A stretch of DNA of 36,574 nucleotides from the NCBI GenBank assembly GCA_014904845.1, contig MU119627.1:1-36574 (forward strand). Direction: 5' to 3'. Origin of the DNA: Acephala macrosclerotiorum. Its lineage: Eukaryota; Ascomycota; Leotiomycetes; Helotiales; Mollisiaceae. The translations under genes and the position numbers were made by a program. The notes under the pieces were generated by a model. That model was not told the DNA's origin. It did no database searches and was given only the letters and a program-made list of their open reading frames with translations. Below, in pieces: positions 25,991 through 36,060 of the stretch; position 1 is the first letter of the stretch, and the number at the start of each line of letters is the position of its first letter.

Positions 25991-26599
25991 AATTAAAAAT
26001 AAAAAAAATATTATATTATTATTTTATTAAATATATTTACGAGAAAAATAAAACCAATTTTAAAAAAAATTTAAAAAACGCGTATTATAAAATTTTTTAT
26101 TTTAAATAAATACAATCGAAAATCGAAATCGAATTATTTTATTTTGAGATTATTAAAAAAAAAAAAAATTAATAATTTAAATTTATAAATATAAAACGCA
26201 AATAAATACTTTTTTAATAAATAATAATTATCGAATTCAAACGAAAAATAAACTATAATAATCGTACGTAAAAATCGTAATAATAAAAATTATAAAAATT
26301 ATTATAAAATATAAATCGATAAAAAAATAACGATTTATATTATAAACGTAATAACGAATATAAAAATAAAGTATTATAATATTATAATTATAATATTAAA
26401 ATAAATATATTAATATAAATTATTTAATATATATATTTTTATTTTAAATTTTTTTTTTATATAATCGAAATATGTAATAAAACGAAAATTCTATTTATAT
26501 TATTTAAAAAATTTGAATATATTTTTATTATAATATAAAAAAGAAATATTAAAATTAAAATAATCGAAAAAAAAAATAATTTAAATATAAAAAAATTAA

Positions 26600-27415
26600 A
26601 TATTCGTTTATAAAATTCGACGAATTAAATTAAATATTATAAATTTAAATAATAAAATTAATTATTAAATATAAACGCAAATAATACGCGAAAAAATTCG
26701 AAGAAACGATTTCGAATTCTTATAAAGAATTAAATATTAAATACGAGAATCGACGCGTAAAACTTTAAAATAAATTAAAATAAATAAAAAATATTTTAAA
26801 ATTCTTTTTATCGTATTATAATTAATACGAGAATTTCGATTATTATTATACGAGATTTAAATATAATACGACGATAACGTATAAAATATATTTTAATCGA
26901 TCGATTTAAAATAAAAAATATTTTTTAATATACGAATTATCGCGTAAAATAATAAATATAAAAATTAATCTCAATTCGAATTATTTATTTATTATACGTT
27001 TTTCTCAAAATATAAAATATAAAAATAAACGATTTATTATAAATAAAAAAAAGTATTTTTTTATCGATTTAAATAAAATTAATATTATAATTAAATAATT
27101 AAAAAAAACGAGTTTTTATTAATGTTTTTTTAATAAAAAACGATTTAAAATCGCGAGCGTAAAACGTCGAATAATTTAAAACGATTAAATTATAAAATTG
27201 AATATATTAAACGAGAATTAAATAAATAAATTTTTAAAAAAAATCGATAATACGAATATTATAAATTAAATTAATAAAAAAAATAAAAATAAAATACAAA
27301 TTAATAATAATTTATATTTTATTAAATTATGTTAAATATTTTATATATTTAAATTACGAAAATAAATTAATTTGATTTAAAAAAATATTTAAAAAACGAG
27401 AATAAAAACTAAAAA
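26600..27415 (+). other. CpG-dense part of the LINE 3' half, product unresolved
   Basis: This stretch has more CpG than the rest of the LINE, implying that it was originally richer in GC. Plus-strand translation in one frame near 26680-26780 gives a charged, helix-like segment including KFEETISNSYKELNIKYENR, with few stops, but I cannot tie it to RNase H or any other family. It may be the ORF2 C terminus or sequence picked up by this LINE. I assign no function. Confidence 0.3.
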
Positions 27416-27579
27416 TACGAAATATAGTAAAAGTAAAATCGTTATAAAGTCGTTACGCGAATAATACCTTCGAACGATCATAGGAGTATAATAAAAATAT
27501 GAAAATACGAGAGTATTATTATTAAAACGAAAAAAGACATTATTTAAATTTCGTAATTAGTTAGTTTTATCGCTAGAAT

Positions 27580-27635
27580 AGTTCTATGATCTGACGATCG
27601 CTACGAACTATAAAATGAACAAATAAACAAACAAA
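27580..27635 (+). repeat. LINE 3' terminus and A-rich tail
   Basis: AGTTCTATGATCTGACGATC (27579-27598), then GCTACGAACTATAAA and a tail of short AAAC/AAAT units. The same block occurs at 28831-28862 with a few changes, also followed by a simple-repeat tail. Shared 3' termini are expected for elements copied by one RT. Confidence 0.7.
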
Positions 27636-28868
27636 TACCAAATTTTAATAATTTTTTTTATATATTTTCTCAAAAATTTTGAAATTTAATATTTTATTCA
27701 AAAGTTAGTATTTGAGTTTGCGGGATTATATATCGAAGTCTCAATGATATTCCTTTAGGCATAAGCATTTTACGGAAGTGTAATACGGCTTTTTAAATCT
27801 ATTTTGAGAAGAAGGTTCATCGACCAGTAAATAGTACTCTCGAGTACTGTCCGAGACTCTCGATTTGTTATTCTACCGACATTGAACCAAGAGAGAAAAT
27901 CAGAATAACAAGAACACGATCGAGCCGAGCGTACGACCAGAGCACCCACCGGCGGTGTCGAGACCTAGTTGATCACTACAACGGGTAATATTCAGACAAA
28001 CTAGTTTGAATCCCCTCATTCTATCATATGAACGGATATCCATTTGGGCTGCTAGAATGGGGGGGCTTAAAAAGACCCGGAGAATGTCCTACCTTGTCAG
28101 GCATTCTCTCGAACACGTTACTCGGGCGACTCACCGAGCAACGAGTAATAATACACACCAATAAAAAGAAGGGGGAGGGTTCCGAGGGGCAGGGGCCCGC
28201 AAGAAGACCGTCCACTAGTATAGGTCTTAAACGCGTCAGGGCATGAGGAAGTTTTCAATAGAGTTAAAGCGGTGGCCTTAATAGGATGGGTGTCCCCGGA
28301 ACTGAGGAGTAGGCCTTCTCGCCAATGGTGCAAACCCTCTCGTTATCGAGATAACTTTAGCACCTGGTACTAAACAATAATATAAATCCTACTAGTTATC
28401 AACAATATCTTCGGCTTTGGAATCGAAGTTAAAAAGAGAAAACAAATTGGACTTAACTTTGGAATGAGTGCTAAAAGGAAAATTAGTAGAAGGAGTAAAC
28501 GTAAATATTAGTTTATTAATAGTGATTCCAAATGTGAATTTTATATGAGTATAGAGGAGGCGGCGACGCTAAGTTACACGTTAAGAAGAAAGGAATACTT
28601 TGTAAAAAGATTTTAAAAAAAAAAATTTCTTCGAAAAAATATTTTATTATAAGACTAACGGCGATAAAATCCCGTTTACAAACCTAGTTCGAGTTGAAAT
28701 GCTTGGCAGATTTGTTTAGAAAAGTTTTTAGAATAAATGTATATAATTAAGAGACCGATACAGATAAAATAGAGTTTTCGAGTTTATTTTCTCTTCGGGG
28801 AGTTCTATTGAACTCGTCGACTTTATTAAGTTCTATAGTCTGACGATCGCCAGTGGACTATAAATCAA
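27633..28868 (+). mobile_element. Almost unmutated non-coding LINE derivative
   Basis: The only long GC-balanced island in the window, with C in every dinucleotide context. It begins like the upstream LINE (CAAATTTTAATAATTTTTTT, 27639-27658) and ends with the same TCTGACGATCGCC...ACTATAAA block (28842-28862) plus an ATTACATTAT-type tail (28867-28895). No open frame exceeds 72 codons and none resembles ORF1, endonuclease or RT, so I read it as an internally deleted, non-autonomous (SINE-like) partner or a 5'-truncated 3' UTR of a sister LINE. Internal landmarks are a 7-G run at 28059-28065, a four-run G tract at 28171-28195 and a short start-to-stop frame at 28545-28616 (23 codons) of no known meaning. 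It lies head-to-tail with the RIP-mutated LINE. Confidence 0.55.
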
Positions 28869-28895
28869 TATTACATTATATTATATTACATTAAA

Positions 28896-29304
28896 TTTTA
28901 ATCAAAGTATTTAAATAAAGCGATTTGATTAGTTTATTAAAGATTTTATAGTAGAAGTAATTACGTAACAACTTCGAATTAATATACAATCGATTCGATA
29001 AAGAATATTAAAATTTCAATTAATATACGATTATAATTATAATTTATTAATTAATTTAAATTTTATAAAACTCGTAAATAAATTAAAATTTAATTAAATA
29101 TCGTTAAATTTTAAGTTTTAAACGATTTTATTAATTCGTTATTACGTAAATTAATAAAATATAATCGTATTTTATAAAAATAATAATCGTAAAATTTTTA
29201 AATATATTTTTACTTAAGATATTAAAACTTTAAATTGTAAAAACACTAAAATTTTTTATTTTAATTGCGTAATTTTTAATAGAAATTCCAAAGAATATTT
29301 TTTT
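28896..29304. other. Partly mutated DNA, no gene
   Basis: A gradient from moderately to heavily mutated DNA after the unmutated island. CGTAACAACTTCGAATTAAT around 28965-28984 keeps several non-CpG C. No protein or repeat assigned. Confidence 0.5.
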
Positions 29305-29860
29305 AATAAAAGATTTTTTATAATCAATTAAATTAATCGTAATAATTAAATATAAAACGAGAATTTTAAAAAGTTTTTTTTTAATATAAATTAAAATTTT
29401 ATTAAAAAAAATACGTTTTTATTTTAAGTATTTAAACGTTTATTGAAATACTAAATATTTTTATAATTGTACAATTTTCGAAAAAAGTTTTAAAAGGTTT
29501 TTTTTTAGAATTATATATTAAATAAAATAATTTAAATTAATTAAATCGATCGTAATAATTAAATATAAAATAAAAAATTTAAAAAATATTTCCTTGGTAT
29601 AAAATCTCAAAAAGTGCGTTTTTGTTTTAAATATTAAAATATTTATTTAATATTAAACATTTTTATAATTATATAATCTTTGAAAAAAATTTTAAATTTT
29701 TTTTTTTTTAGAATTATATATTAAATAAAGTAATTTAAATTAATTAAATTGATCGTAATAATTTAATATAAAAAACGAAAATTTTAAAAAGTATTTTTTT
29801 AATAATATAAAATTTCGTAATATGTTTTTATTTTAAATATTAAAAAATTTATTAATTTAT
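29305..29860 (+). repeat. Tandem array, about 203-bp unit, 2.7 copies
   Basis: Units begin at about 29305, 29508 and 29711. The segment GAATTATATATTAAATAAA recurs exactly 203 bp apart (29508 and 29711), as does a TAAATTAATTAAAT(C/T)GATCG block. CGTAATAATT recurs at 29338, 29551 and 29754 (spacings 213 and 203). Differences are mostly transitions. Partial copies seem to lie at 6898-6935 and 7829-7890, so the unit belongs to a dispersed family, either a satellite or a tandemly repeated LTR fragment. Confidence 0.8.
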
Positions 29861-32800
29861 TAATTTTTATTATTCGATAAAATTTAAAATTTTATTTTAA
29901 TATTTTAATTTTAAATTTAAAATAAAAATAAATTAAATAAATTAATAAAATCGAAAATTTTAAAACTTTTTATAAAAACGCTTTTACGAAATTTACGAAA
30001 TAAAACATACGTCGAATATCGAAAGAAATTTTTTTTTTTAATTTTTAAAATTCTTATAATCGAATATATTATAAAATTATTATTTATTATATATTTTAAA
30101 ATATAATTTTTTTTAATAAAATAAATTATTTCGATTTTTTTTTTAATTTAAAATTTTTTTTTTTTAATTTATAATATTTTATATATTTTTAATAAAAAAT
30201 ATTATATTTTAATTTAAATTATAAATAATTTAATATAAATAAATATTATTAATATATTTTTTATTTTTACGTTATATATTTATTTTATATTTTAATAAAT
30301 ATAATTTTTAAAATATAATTTTATAATTTTAAAATTTTTTATAAAATTTTTTAAATATAATTAAAAAAAATATAAATAAAAAATTTTTTTTTTAATAATA
30401 AAAATAAAATAAATTTTCGTATTTTTTAATTATATAATAAAACATTTTTTCGTTTTTTAATAAAATATAAAATATATTAAAATTTTAAATAAATTATATA
30501 AATAAATAAATTTTATTATTTTTATATTAAAAACGAATAAAAATTTTTTTAATTAAATTATATTTTATTATTAATTATATTTTATTTTAATAAATTATAT
30601 AATTGTAATTTATATATTGAATTTTATTTATAATTTATTTAAAAACGTCGAAAAAAATTATTATATTTTTATATTATATAATACGTTTAAATTTTTTGTT
30701 TATATACGAGAATAATATTATTAATTTTTAAAATCGAACAAATAATTTGTTTTTTTATTGGTTTTTAGTATTTATGATTATTTTTATAAGTTTTTAAATA
30801 TTAAAAAAATATTTTTATTAAATATATTATTCGAAAAATTCGTATATTATATTTTTTATATATTTTTATTATATTTTTAAAAAATATTTAATATTATTAT
30901 TATATTTCGTTCGATTTTTTTAACGAGATCGTACGATTTTATTTTAAATAATTAATATTATTTTAATTATAAAAAAAGTTTTTTTTTAAATCGTTTTTTA
31001 TATTAAAATAATTTAAAAATTTTAAATATAAAATCTCTATTTTTTTATAGTATTTTTTACAATTATATTATTAAATATTAAAAAAAAAATATTAAAATTC
31101 GATATTAATTTATATTATTTAATAATTTTATAAAAATTTGAATCGTTTTTTATATTATTAATAATATATTTTTAATAGTTTATTTTATTTTACGAATTAT
31201 AAAAAGAAATTTTTTCGTTTTTTTTATTATTTTTTTGTATAAATTTGTTTTTCGAGAATCGATATAAATTTAATATATTTTTTAATAATCGAAAGTTTAT
31301 TAAAATATTATATAATCGATTTTTTTTTTTATAGTTTATTCGTTATTTCGATCGTTAAATCGAAAATTTTTACGAGTATATTTACGAGATCGTCGATTTA
31401 TATTGTATTTATAAATATTTATAAACAAAAAAACGTACGATTTTAATTTTAATAAATTTAACGAATTTGTTTAATTTCGTTTTCGAGACTCGAAAATAAA
31501 TTTATTTTAGCGGAATTGTTTTTCGATTAAATATTATAATTATTTGAGTAATATAATTCGAATTATAATATATATTTTTTTTAATAAATATATATATAAA
31601 AAAAACGTTAAAAAAAGTGAAATCGATAATATGTTTATATTTTTGAGTAAATATACTTAGTATATCAATAAAATTTATATCGTTATTATTAGATTAATTT
31701 GCTAATTTTTTTCTACGATATATTATTTATATGTTTAATTCGAATATATTGTATTAAATATTAAAATTTCTACCGATTAAGTATTTAAAAAAAGAAGTAA
31801 AATGTATAACGTAATTAATAATTTCGTGCGTATTAAGTAATTTATAGTAATTAAAAATTGGATATTTGTTGATGTTTATTTAAAGTAGAAATTTGTTTAT
31901 TATCGATCGACGTTATTAAACTTCTATTCTCGATCGAATAAATCGATAAAACTTGTAAAAAAAAAAAAGTAATTTTTTTAATAGTTTATATTTATAAATC
32001 AAATTTTCGAATTATAAAATTTTAAATTAAATCAAAATTAATTTAAATTAAATTTTTTAAAAAACATATAAAAAAAATATTTTTAAACGTATTTTAAATA
32101 TAATAAAACTATTAATTAAAATTGCGTTATATAAAACAATAATAAAAAAAAGATTTTTCGAGTTCGAAAAAAGTTTATTCGATAAAAATAAAATAAATAA
32201 AATTCTTAATATAATTTTTCGTTAATTTTATATATTATTTTTTATTTCGATTTTTTTTTATTTTAATTATTTATTTGCGTTTTATAAAATAACGATTAAT
32301 TTTTAATTATAACGATTATTATTATAAAATTTTCGTATATTATTAAAATATTAAAAAATAAAGTTTTTTTATTATAAGTATAATCGAATTATAATTATTA
32401 AAACGTAAATTATTACGATTAATAAAAATTATATTTAAAATAAAAATATTATTTTCGATTCGTAATATTTAATTAAAAATTAAAAAAAAAAACTTTAAAA
32501 ATACGATTAAAATAATAAATTTTATTTATTAATTCGATATACGATTAATAATTAATTTATTATTTATATAATATATTAAAATCGTAAACTCGAAATTTCG
32601 ATCGTAGAATTTCTTTTAAATAAAAACTTAAAAAATATTTTAATATTTTAAATGCGAAAAAAAAAACGATTAAAAAATATTAAAAAACTAAAAAAATAAT
32701 TCGTTTATAAAGTAATAAACGATTAATTTCGTTTACGTATTAAATATAATAAATTCAAATTTTAAAAAAAATAAATAAACTCGAAATAAAATAAAATAAA

Positions 32801-33241
32801 CGATTTTATATTAAAATATTAAAAAAAATAAAACTTTATATCGAAAAAATAATCGATCGTTTAATTCTTAAAAAATTTATTTTTAATAATATTTATAAAA
32901 CGTAAAAATTAAAATTATTTTTAAAATATTAATTTAAATATATTTTTTATAAATAAAAAAAATTTAATTAAATAAATCGATAAAATTTTAATAAAAGAAA
33001 AAAGTAAATCGTTAAATTAAATCTAAATATAAAATTTCGAGCTTATAATTTATTAATAAATATAATTAAATATATATTCGATAAAAAGTATAAAAAAAAT
33101 TAAAAACTTTTTATATATATAAAAAAATTATATAAAAAATTGAAAATACGTATTAATAATATGTATTTCGAGTTTAAATTTATTCTTTTAATAAAAACGA
33201 TCTATATAAAACAAATAATTAAATTAAATAATAAATTTAAT
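29861..33241. other. RIP-mutated AT-rich DNA upstream of the Copia pol, unresolved
   Basis: The 5' half of the Copia element (LTR, gag, integrase) should lie here but no motif is readable and no copy of the putative 3' LTR was found. 30700-31600 is T-rich on the plus strand, so it may belong to an element on the other strand. 31640-31960 keeps more non-CpG G than its surroundings. ACGATCG and AACTATAAA on the minus strand near 31350-31330 resemble a mutated LINE 3' end, but the spacing is off. Confidence 0.45.
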
Positions 33242-34338
33242 CGTATTTACAAATTTAATCGCGTATTATATAATTTAAAATAAATATTAAAAATCTAATA
33301 TAATATTTTTTTCGAATTTTTAATTTAAATAAATTTTAAATTATTAAATATTAATATTAAAAAAATTTATAAATAAAATATTATTATTATCGTTTATATC
33401 GATAATTTATTTATTATTAAAATAAATCGTAAAAAAATTAATCAAATTATTTTTATTTTTAATAATCGTTTTTAAATAAACGATTTCAATTCGATTAATT
33501 TTTATTTTAATATAATTATTATTTGAAATCGTTAAAATCGCATTTTATAATTAAAATAAAAATCGTATTTAATAAAAATATTTCGAGATTTTAAAACAAA
33601 AAACTATAAACTATTAATTATTTCAATAAATACAAAATTTAATTATTTTATTTCAATATTTAAAAATTATATAATTATATTTTTTAAAATCAAAAAATAT
33701 TAACGATTTATTAAATTTTTAATATACGCTATATTTAAATCACGTTTTAATATTTCGTTTATTATATTTATAATTAATTGCTTTATTTCGAATTTAATAA
33801 TAAAATATATTTGTATAATTAAAAAAATTCTTTAATATTTCAATTTATTTTAAATTATAAATTTATTTTTTATAATAATTTTTGATTATTAATAAATTAT
33901 TTAAACGTTAATTAAATCGATAATAAAAAAATTCAATAATTTATTAATAATTTCGTTTTTAACGTTAAAAATAATATTATTAATTAATTTTTTTTTTGTT
34001 TTACGAATTTAAATTTATAATCGAAATTTAAACTATAAAAAAAACAATATAATTAAATAAATTTTTAATAAAAATATTTTATTAAAAACAAATAATTATT
34101 ATTATTTATTACAACAATTAAAAAATTATCATTTTTATAAAAAATAATTAATTTTACGTTTAAATAAATTATATCGATATTCGAAAATAAATAAATACGT
34201 AAAACGATAATATTTAAATAAATTAAACTTTAATATATATTTATAAACGAATAATTTATCGATAATTTTATTAAATTTTTATTTAAAAACAAATCCAATT
34301 TTTTTCGAATTATAATTAATATAAAAAAAATACTTTAA
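33242..34338 (+). pseudogene. Ty1/copia pol remnant: reverse transcriptase and RNase H
   Basis: One frame from 33242 to about 33860 reads RIYKFNRVLYNLK ('vckL.kalYGLKQ'), YNIFFEFLI ('W...l..fL'), then IIIIVYIDNLFIIKINRKKI ('vYVDDllitg') with the second catalytic Asp (33404-33406) now Asn. It continues INDFNSINFYFNI ('m.dlg...fyLGm.i') and RFIKFLIYAIFKSRFNISF ('yqsliGsLmYa...TRPDIafav'), then IKYICIIKKIL ('hw.avkrilRYLkgt'). After frameshifts, the frame with 34089 gives TI*LNKFLIKI and IIIIYYNN*KIIIFIKNN, the RNase H block 'TkEaiWL..ll.el...tiyCDNqgAi.lakNp', followed by YIDIR ('tKHIdiryHf'). The C terminus EFIDNFIKFLFKNKSNFF-type reading ('iADglTKpL...kF..fr') ends at TAA 34336-34338. All changes fit G-to-A or C-to-T. 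Confidence 0.9.
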
Positions 34339-34491
34339 ACTAATAAACTACTTATTAAATTATTAATCGATTTATTATTTTAATATTTTTAAAAAAACTT
34401 TTAATATTACGTAATTTTCAACAAAAAAACCATTTTTTAATCGAAATATAATTTAATATAAATTCAAATACTTATAATAAATATTTTTTTA

Positions 34492-34654
34492 TATTGAAAA
34501 TACGAATTAAAAAAATAAATAAAGCTTATTATACGTTTATAAAATTACAATTAAATTATATAAAATCTTTTATCGAATTAATTCGTATATTATATTAAAA
34601 CGTATTTATAATAAATATATTTCTCGTTTATTATTACTATTTTTTCTTTAAACA
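34492..34654 (+). repeat. Possible 3' LTR of the Copia element
   Basis: About 150 bp after the pol stop, TATTGAAAATACGAATT could be a RIP-altered TGTTGAAA LTR start, and TTTTTCTTTAAACA (34641-34654) looks like a Copia LTR end. The spacing after pol is right. However, no 5' partner copy was found and there is no convincing polypurine tract, so this is a guess from position and ends only. Confidence 0.3.
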
Positions 34655-36060
34655 ATTTTTCGTATAATTAATAATTTTAAATATATTTTTAAAACGAAAA
34701 ATTCGTATTTTAATTATACGATTATTTATAATAATAATTAAATTATATTAAAAAATATAAAATGAATATTTATTATTGATAATATATAAAGAAAAACGGT
34801 GTTTTTTTTATATATAAAAAGTAAAAAAAGTTTTATTTTGATATTTTTATAAAATCGAATATTTTTTATATATTTTAAACAAACGAATATAAAAGTTTTT
34901 ATATATTATATATAATATTTAATTATACTTTCAATGAATTATAATTAAAACTATATAAAGAAAAAAGTTTATAAAAAAATAATAAATAATAAATAAATAA
35001 AAACGATAAAAATTAATAATAAAATATTAATAATAAAAATTACGATTTTAAATAAAATTTTTATTTTAATTTAAAATATTTTATATAATAATTTAGAATT
35101 TTTAGAACGATTTTTTCAATAGTACTTTTATTAATTTATTCGTAATTTATTGTAATATATAAATATATTTTAAATTTACTTTTTTTTTAAAAAAAAATTT
35201 TACGAACAAAATAATATTAAATATCGATATATTTCATTCGAACGTAGAATTGAAAATTTTTCGTAAATATAATAACGTTTTAATTGTTTTTATAAATAAT
35301 AATCGTATTCGTATTTAAATCGTTAAATTTAATTTATTTAAAAAAACTTTAAAATTAAATCGCTTTTTTTAATTGTATTCGTTTATTTAATATATTCGAT
35401 TTCGTATAATAAAAATGAAATCGTAAATTAACGTTTAACGAATTAATTAATAATTATTGATTTTATATTAAAAACGTATTTTGATATTAATCGTTTAATA
35501 TTTCGATCGTTAGTTTAATTCGAGTTAATATATTTTTCGAGCGATTAAATCGATTTTTAAAAAATTAAATCTATATTAAATGTATTTTAAATATATTTAA
35601 AAAAAAAATTTAATTTTTTTATATATATTTCGATCGAATTCGAAATAAATCGATTAACGATTAAAACGATATAAATAAAATCGAATCGCGTATTAAATAT
35701 AATGTATATAAAAAAATCGACGACAAATTAATATATTTATCGAAAAAAAAAATAATATTTAATAAATTTTTTAATATCGAAATTTTTATTTTTTATTAAA
35801 AATAATTTTTTTTTTATATTATTACTTTTTATTATTTTTATTACGAATAATTTATAGTTTATTTAAATATTCGAAATTCGAAAAATTTATTTGAATTCGT
35901 GTAATTAAAAAAAGAGAATAAAAAATATTTATTATAAAATGTAAAATAAAATAAAATAAAATAAAAAATTATATATATTGATAATAAATTCGATAAAAAA
36001 AAACGATTAAATTAAAAAAATTGAAAAATTATTAAAAATACAAATAATATAATAAAATTA
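34655..36060. other. RIP-mutated AT-rich DNA, no gene
   Basis: No readable protein remnant. CpG is relatively frequent at 35260-35720. An (AAAAT)n microsatellite lies at about 35941-35965, like the one near 7190. Parent element unknown. Confidence 0.55.

Larger units (their letters stand above)
21757..27612 (+). mobile_element. RIP-mutated LINE (non-LTR retrotransposon), Tad1-like
   Basis: The body encodes a LINE-type RT on the plus strand (24721-25990) and the 3' end carries TCTGACGATCGC...ACTATAAA followed by an A-rich tail of AAAC/AAAT units (27613-27635). That 3' end is shared with the element directly downstream. The 5' limit is inferred from similarity of about 21757-21860 to the start of the downstream element at 27633 (shared CAAATTTTAATA, and GTTT..CG..TTATATAT later). 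A length of about 5.9 kb is reasonable for a Tad1 element. ORF1 and the endonuclease could not be read with confidence; the space between 21.8 and 24.7 kb is available for them. Confidence 0.7.

Noticed and set aside
28024..28333. Three overlapping frames of 63-72 codons in the unmutated island, on both strands
   Set aside because: They overlap each other, show no family motif or credible initiation context, and lie in what looks like non-coding sequence of a LINE derivative. Long frames are expected in GC-balanced DNA.
28545..28616. 23-codon start-to-stop frame
   Set aside because: Too short and without homology; noted only as a landmark in the island.
27640..28870. rRNA, tRNA or telomerase RNA in the GC-rich island
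   Set aside because: No cloverleaf, no recognisable rRNA core sequence and no telomere-template motif. The LINE-like 3' end explains the island better.
29305..29860. CRISPR array
   Set aside because: The repeats are directly adjacent 203-bp units without spacers, and the organism appears to be a fungus.
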